Below, piece by piece: positions 60,645-64,000 of a DNA stretch of 64,000 bases; the first letter of the stretch is position 1; each line of letters starts with the position of its first letter. The stretch spans positions 10,636-74,635 of the forward strand of contig JBJTCD010000053.1 in NCBI GenBank assembly GCA_046091665.1, given 5' to 3'. A model generated the notes under the pieces. That model was not told the origin of the DNA and did not search any database. It was given only the letters and a program-made list of their open reading frames with translations. Both the position numbers and the translations under genes were made by a program. This DNA comes from CAIUPE01 sp046091665. GTDB taxonomy: Bacteria > Pseudomonadota > Alphaproteobacteria > Rhizobiales > Beijerinckiaceae.

Positions 60645-61628
60645 TCAATAGCGAACATAAACGTCAGTGAGGAGATCCTTCGCTGTCGGAAGCGGATCGC
60701 CCTTCGCCTTTTGAACCGAGGCTTCGATGCGTGCGAGCACTTGATCATCGATCTTGTTCAATTCAGCGTCGGAGATGACACCCGCTTTCGTCACTTTCGA
60801 ACGGAAGATTTTCAGACAATCTTTATTGGCGCGGTTTTCTTCATTCTCACCCTTTGCGCGATAGGTTTGTGCGTCCCCTTCGAAGTGGCCGAAGAAACGG
60901 ACCATCTTGCATTCGAGGAAAGCAGGGCCACCGCCTTCACGCGCGCGCTTAATGATTTCACCGGCGGCTTCGTAAACGGCAAAGAAATCGGTACCATCAA
61001 CGGTCACTCCGGGAATGCCGAAGCCGGCTGCACGATCAATATAGCTATCGACCGCAAGCGCGTAATCGATTGACGTTGATTCCGCATAGCCATTGTTCTC
61101 AACAACGAAGATCACGGGCAGATTCCAGATCGCCGCCAAATTCATGCTTTCAAGCACGGTGCCTTGGTTTGATGCACCATCACCAAAAAAGGTGATACCC
61201 ACGCCACCATCGCCACGGAATTTTGCCGCCAAACCCGCGCCGCAAATCAGTGGAGCGCCAGCACCCAAAATGCCATTCGCGCCCATCATGCCTTTTGAAA
61301 GATCGGCAATGTGCATCGAGCCGCCTTTGCCGCGGCAGGAGCCTGTGGCCTTGCCGTAAATTTCTGCCATCATGCCTTCGACTTCGACGCCTTTGGCAAT
61401 GCAGTGACCATGCCCGCGATGGGTCGAGGCAATGCGGTCTTTATCTTCTAGATGCATCATGATGCCGGTACCGGAGGCTTCTTCACCCGCATAAAGATGC
61501 ACGAAGCCCGGAATATCACCCTTGGCAAATTCAATATGCAAACGCTCTTCGAATTCGCGGATCGTTTTCATTTTCGTGTAGGCTTCCAAAAGTTTTTCTT
61601 GGGGAAGCGGGAAGGGATTATTGGACAT
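60645..61628 (-). CDS. acoA: Acetoin-dehydrogenase-like E1 alpha subunit
   Basis: The start at 61628 follows AAGGAGG and gives 327 residues. ThDP-binding GDGASNQGTVLESMNLAAIWNLPVIFVVENN is present, along with HLYAGEEASGTGIMMHLEDKDRIASTHRGHGHCIAKG and MHIADLSKGMMGANGILGAG. It carries out thiamine-dependent cleavage of the substrate and acetyl transfer to the lipoyl group of E2. A longer frame to 61652 has an ATG but lies before the ribosome site. Confidence 0.9.
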   Translation of the reverse strand: MSNNPFPLPQEKLLEAYTKMKTIREFEERLHIEFAKGDIPGFVHLYAGEEASGTGIMMHLEDKDRIASTHRGHGHCIAKGVEVEGMMAEIYGKATGSCRGKGGSMHIADLSKGMMGANGILGAGAPLICGAGLAAKFRGDGGVGITFFGDGASNQGTVLESMNLAAIWNLPVIFVVENNGYAESTSIDYALAVDSYIDRAAGFGIPGVTVDGTDFFAVYEAAGEIIKRAREGGGPAFLECKMVRFFGHFEGDAQTYRAKGENEENRANKDCLKIFRSKVTKAGVISDAELNKIDDQVLARIEASVQKAKGDPLPTAKDLLTDVYVRY

Positions 61629-61688
61629 TTCTTTTCCTCCTTTAGGCATCAAGATGCGGTCATCGATTATTGGCTCTCTGGACCGCGG

Positions 61689-62708
61689 TTAATTCACTTT
61701 CATCAAACCCTGTTTCGATGCGTAATTCATGATCCCCGATACATTGACCGTTCTAAACGCGTCTTTCACCAATGTGATCGTCACATCATCACTCTGATCG
61801 AATGCAAGTTCACGTTCCCCGTCAAGAGCGATTGTTCCTGCCGGAAATTCGAGGCGCACCGGGACGCCCGGTTGCATGTGTTTGACCTCGCCAATGCCGA
61901 TGGCCCCGATGATACCCGGCGCGAAGGGGACATTGAGCCGCATTCTGGCTTCATGGGGCGGCGTAAGGCCGACCATCAATCCATGCGGCTCACGCCGTGA
62001 TACAGGTTCGAGAAGGCCAGCAATCGCCGACATGCCAATCACTTCGGGATCGGAGAAGGTTACAAAAAGTTCGCGGAAATTTTCCGGTTTCCAAATCGCT
62101 TTCGCACCGACAAAGCGTTCGGTCACAACGGCGACATCGACAATCGCAATATCTTCGGCGCGATCACCGATTTTAATGTCGAGTCTTTTATTGCCTTCGA
62201 AAGCAATCGTGTCAGGAATACGTCCCATCGCAGCAAGGCCCACGGCCAATCCGGTGATGGTGGGTTCGCGATGTTCCGGGAAGGCGTTGTTGGTACCTGT
62301 CGAAATTCCAGCAATCGGAATCGAACCGCATTGTGATACCACCGCGCGATGTGTGCCGTCACCACCCAAAACGATGATGATTTTACATCCCGCTTCACGC
62401 ATCGCTGCGGTCGCCTTTAATGTGTCTTGAACGGTTGTGGTGATGTCTTGTCGCACATGGTGGATTTGAGGAAAAATATCTTCTTTCAAATTTGCGGCAC
62501 GCTCATAAGTACGCGTGATGTGACGACGAATGCCGCTTTTTTCTGGCATCATAAGAACATCTTGAACGCCGCACGCGCGTAAAGCGGAGAGAACCCGCAA
62601 GATGATATTGGCACGATCCGTTACTTGCAGTGTTGATGCATTGGCGACCACGCGACGAATGTCGCTCGCCGAAACAGGATTGGCCACAATACCCACCAAG
62701 GGTCCCAT
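61689..62708 (-). CDS. acoX: AcoX-type NAD-kinase-like protein
   Basis: A 339-residue protein: PLVGIVANPVSASDIRRVVANAS, ILRVLSALRACGVQDVLMMPEK, and the kinase-type glycine motif KIIIVLGGDGTHRAVVSQCGSIPIAGISTGTNNAFPE. The ATP-NAD-kinase-like AcoX family is known from acetoin operons, with an unclear role. GGAG stands 6 bases before its ATG. It precedes acoA by 60 bases. Confidence 0.9.
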   Translation of the reverse strand: MGPLVGIVANPVSASDIRRVVANASTLQVTDRANIILRVLSALRACGVQDVLMMPEKSGIRRHITRTYERAANLKEDIFPQIHHVRQDITTTVQDTLKATAAMREAGCKIIIVLGGDGTHRAVVSQCGSIPIAGISTGTNNAFPEHREPTITGLAVGLAAMGRIPDTIAFEGNKRLDIKIGDRAEDIAIVDVAVVTERFVGAKAIWKPENFRELFVTFSDPEVIGMSAIAGLLEPVSRREPHGLMVGLTPPHEARMRLNVPFAPGIIGAIGIGEVKHMQPGVPVRLEFPAGTIALDGERELAFDQSDDVTITLVKDAFRTVNVSGIMNYASKQGLMKVN

Positions 62709-62809
62709 ATTTTACTCCCAGTACTCTTGCTCACGCTTTTTAAATCGGGGCGCGAACTTATTTTTCACGAGGCGAACGGTTTCCGCCGCGCTTGTCAAGA
62801 TGTTACCGG

Positions 62810-63145
62810 TCAAAGACCATCATAAGCAGCGAGTGCGCGTGCTGCGTAAACGGCACCAGGGCCGCCTCCCATTTCGATGGCGACGCCAAGGGTTTCCGCT
62901 AATTCCTCACGCGAAGCGCCGTGTTTTTTGGCGTTCGACACGTGAAAGACAATACAGTCACCGCAGCCTTTTGAGACCGCGATCGCAACCGCAAGTAATT
63001 CTTTGAATCTCGAAGTGAGCGCGCCATCCTTGCTCGCTTCGCCCATCAATTTTTGAAACGCGCCCATACTGCCGGGGATCGCTTTGCCAAGCGCCATAAA
63101 GCGCGCATTCATGGCGTTGAGTTCGTCTTTCGGGGTGCCTGACAC
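62810..63145 (-). CDS. Carboxymuconolactone-decarboxylase-like (AhpD-type) protein
   Basis: The 111-residue protein starts at a GTG after AAAGGA and has the family helix AIPGSMGAFQKLMGEASKDGALTSRFKELLAVAIAVSKGCGDCIVFHVSNAKKHGASREELAETLGVAIEMGGGP. The CGDC and downstream His are the redox-active CxxC-H motif of AhpD-like proteins. A role in peroxide or acyl-hydroxyketone chemistry is possible. It lies between acoX and the Lin0512 pair. Confidence 0.9.
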   Translation of the reverse strand: MSGTPKDELNAMNARFMALGKAIPGSMGAFQKLMGEASKDGALTSRFKELLAVAIAVSKGCGDCIVFHVSNAKKHGASREELAETLGVAIEMGGGPGAVYAARALAAYDGL

Positions 63146-63174
63146 AATGGAAGTCCTTTGTTGAGGGATGAGAT

Positions 63175-63534
63175 TTATGAAATGCCGAGTTTGGATTTCA
63201 AATCATAGCGAACCGCAATTGCGGCCGTCGCGATAACTGAGGCGCCCGATCGTTCCGGATAGGGAATATCCAAACCGCCTTTGACGAGTTTCACACTGGC
63301 TTTGCCAACGGGGAGACTTTTACGGACGGCTTCGGCATCAACCGCTTCGGGCTTTTGCACGCCAATCGTCACTTCGATTTCGAGATCATCAACCGGAATA
63401 TCGAGGCTGCGTGTGAAGGGGAGGGAGGAGTGATGGATGGCATCTTGTACCGCGCGTAAAGCGGCCTTTGTGTAATCACCGCCATGCATATCATTGCCAT
63501 GACCCATTTCGAGAATGATGCGTTGCTTGGCCAT
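63175..63534 (-). CDS. Lin0512-family protein, copy 2 (motif intact)
   Basis: The 119-residue protein begins AKQRIILEMGHGNDMHGGDYTKAALRAVQDAIHHSSLP and keeps GHGNDMHG, the GxGxDxHG motif described as invariant in this family. VTIGVQKPEAVDAEAVRKSLPVGKASVKLVKGGLDIPYPERSGASVIATAAIAV follows. The function is unknown. It starts 2 bases after the stop of the first copy. Confidence 0.88.
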   Translation of the reverse strand: MAKQRIILEMGHGNDMHGGDYTKAALRAVQDAIHHSSLPFTRSLDIPVDDLEIEVTIGVQKPEAVDAEAVRKSLPVGKASVKLVKGGLDIPYPERSGASVIATAAIAVRYDLKSKLGIS

Positions 63535-63536
63535 GA

Positions 63537-63884
63537 TTAAACTCCCGGCAGATCAAGGGATACGATAGCGGCGGCATTGGCGATGACGGTGAGGTTCGTG
63601 CCCTCATCATTCATAATCTCAAGCCCGCCTTCGACGACTTCAACCGAGGCTTTGCCATAAGGGAGCACGCCAATGATTTCATTCTTGTCGACAGCTTCGG
63701 GTTTCGGCACGCCAATCAAAACATGGACAAACAGGTTTTCCGGACCCTGGCCCGCCGCATTCGCGATGGTGAGCGAATTGTGCCAAAGCGCATCCTTCAA
63801 TGCGCGTACGGCCGCTTTGGTATAGTCGGAGCCTCTGAGATCCGTCCCCATACCGATTTCAACGATCTTTCGTTTAATCGCTAT
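63537..63884 (-). CDS. Lin0512-family protein, copy 1 (His to Arg in motif, unusual start)
   Basis: This paralogue reads AIKRKIVEIGMGTDLRGSDYTKAAVRALKDALWHNSL; the family motif is GMGTDLRG, with Arg where the other copy has His. A perfect AGGAGG (63893-63898) stands 8 bases upstream of an ATA triplet at 63882-63884, exactly where the protein should start. There is no ATG, GTG or TTG at that point; a TTG at 63920 would put the ribosome site inside the gene. The first gene of the operon may therefore use ATA, or carry a sequencing error. Confidence 0.8.
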   Translation of the reverse strand: MAIKRKIVEIGMGTDLRGSDYTKAAVRALKDALWHNSLTIANAAGQGPENLFVHVLIGVPKPEAVDKNEIIGVLPYGKASVEVVEGGLEIMNDEGTNLTVIANAAAIVSLDLPGV

Positions 63885-63970
63885 GCGGGTTTCCTCCTGT
63901 TTATTGGTGTTCGGGCCCAAGAGCCGGTCAGCCTGTGCGGCTTGCGGGGAAACGCGCCTGCCAGCCTATC

Positions 63971-63985
63971 CTAGTAAGAGACTAG
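63971..63985 (-). promoter_or_regulatory. Short inverted repeat upstream of the acetoin-dehydrogenase-like operon
   Basis: CTAGT-AAGAG-ACTAG lies about 87 bases upstream of the presumed first start codon of the operon. It may be an operator; the window ends 15 bases later. Confidence 0.35.
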
Positions 63986-64000
63986 CAAGCGACTCGAGAC

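Overview
The window looks like a chromosomal segment of an alphaproteobacterium, most likely of the Hyphomicrobiales (Rhizobiales) grade. The grounds are a circularly permuted two-piece tmRNA gene next to an alpha-type sspB, a thyA-folA-hflK-hflC-degP-serB-miaA-ilv gene order, an aminotransferase-hom-glpX order, the small alpha-specific DUF4169 and ribbon-helix-helix genes, and a class I PHA synthase. GC content is moderate by eye. I see no prophage, complete insertion sequence, CRISPR array or replication origin.

Layout. 1-2.4 kb: end of a cobalamin cluster (cobQ tail, cbiB, cobC). 2.4-6.2 kb: ParDE toxin-antitoxin pair, uvrD/pcrA helicase, a thioesterase. 6.4-11.3 kb: a large AsmA-family protein, then on the minus strand tmRNA, sspB, DUF4169 and RHH genes, a trans-translation/proteolysis neighbourhood. 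11.5-18.3 kb: thyA, folA, hflK, hflC, a Do-type protease, serB, miaA. 18.4-24.7 kb: branched-chain amino acid genes ilvB, ilvH and ilvC behind an attenuator with a leader peptide, interrupted by a GST, a MazEF pair and a LysE exporter and preceded by a BrnTA pair. 24.7-28.1 kb: a DUF4160/DUF2442 pair with an operator-like palindrome, a structured intergenic region, pdxY, a PhzF-like gene and a broken coiled-coil membrane gene. 28.2-30.1 kb: leuA behind a leucine-rich leader peptide. 31-37.6 kb: tRNA-Lys, rpsD, a NYN-domain gene, murI-trmJ-pdxA, a DMT transporter, terC.

37.7-43.8 kb holds a six-gene minus-strand run: circularly permuted ATP-grasp protein, alpha-E protein, transglutaminase-like protein, the Anbu proteasome-like peptidase, then, coupled by 4-base overlaps, a BadF-type sugar kinase and nagA. 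44-57.9 kb is mostly metabolism: a Kir-type potassium channel, aldehyde dehydrogenase, argC, glpX, hom, an aminotransferase, a lipoprotein, phaC, an isochorismatase-type hydrolase, a fumarylacetoacetase-type hydrolase, recJ and a second DMT transporter. After tRNA-Glu, 58.3-63.9 kb is an acetoin-dehydrogenase-like operon (two Lin0512 proteins, a carboxymuconolactone-decarboxylase-like protein, acoX, acoA, acoB, acoC).

The two least explained modules are the Anbu operon joined to amino-sugar genes and the acetoin-dehydrogenase-like operon led by two divergent Lin0512 paralogues. The best-supported regulatory discoveries are the ilv and leu leader peptides and several perfect palindromes over promoters of small operons.
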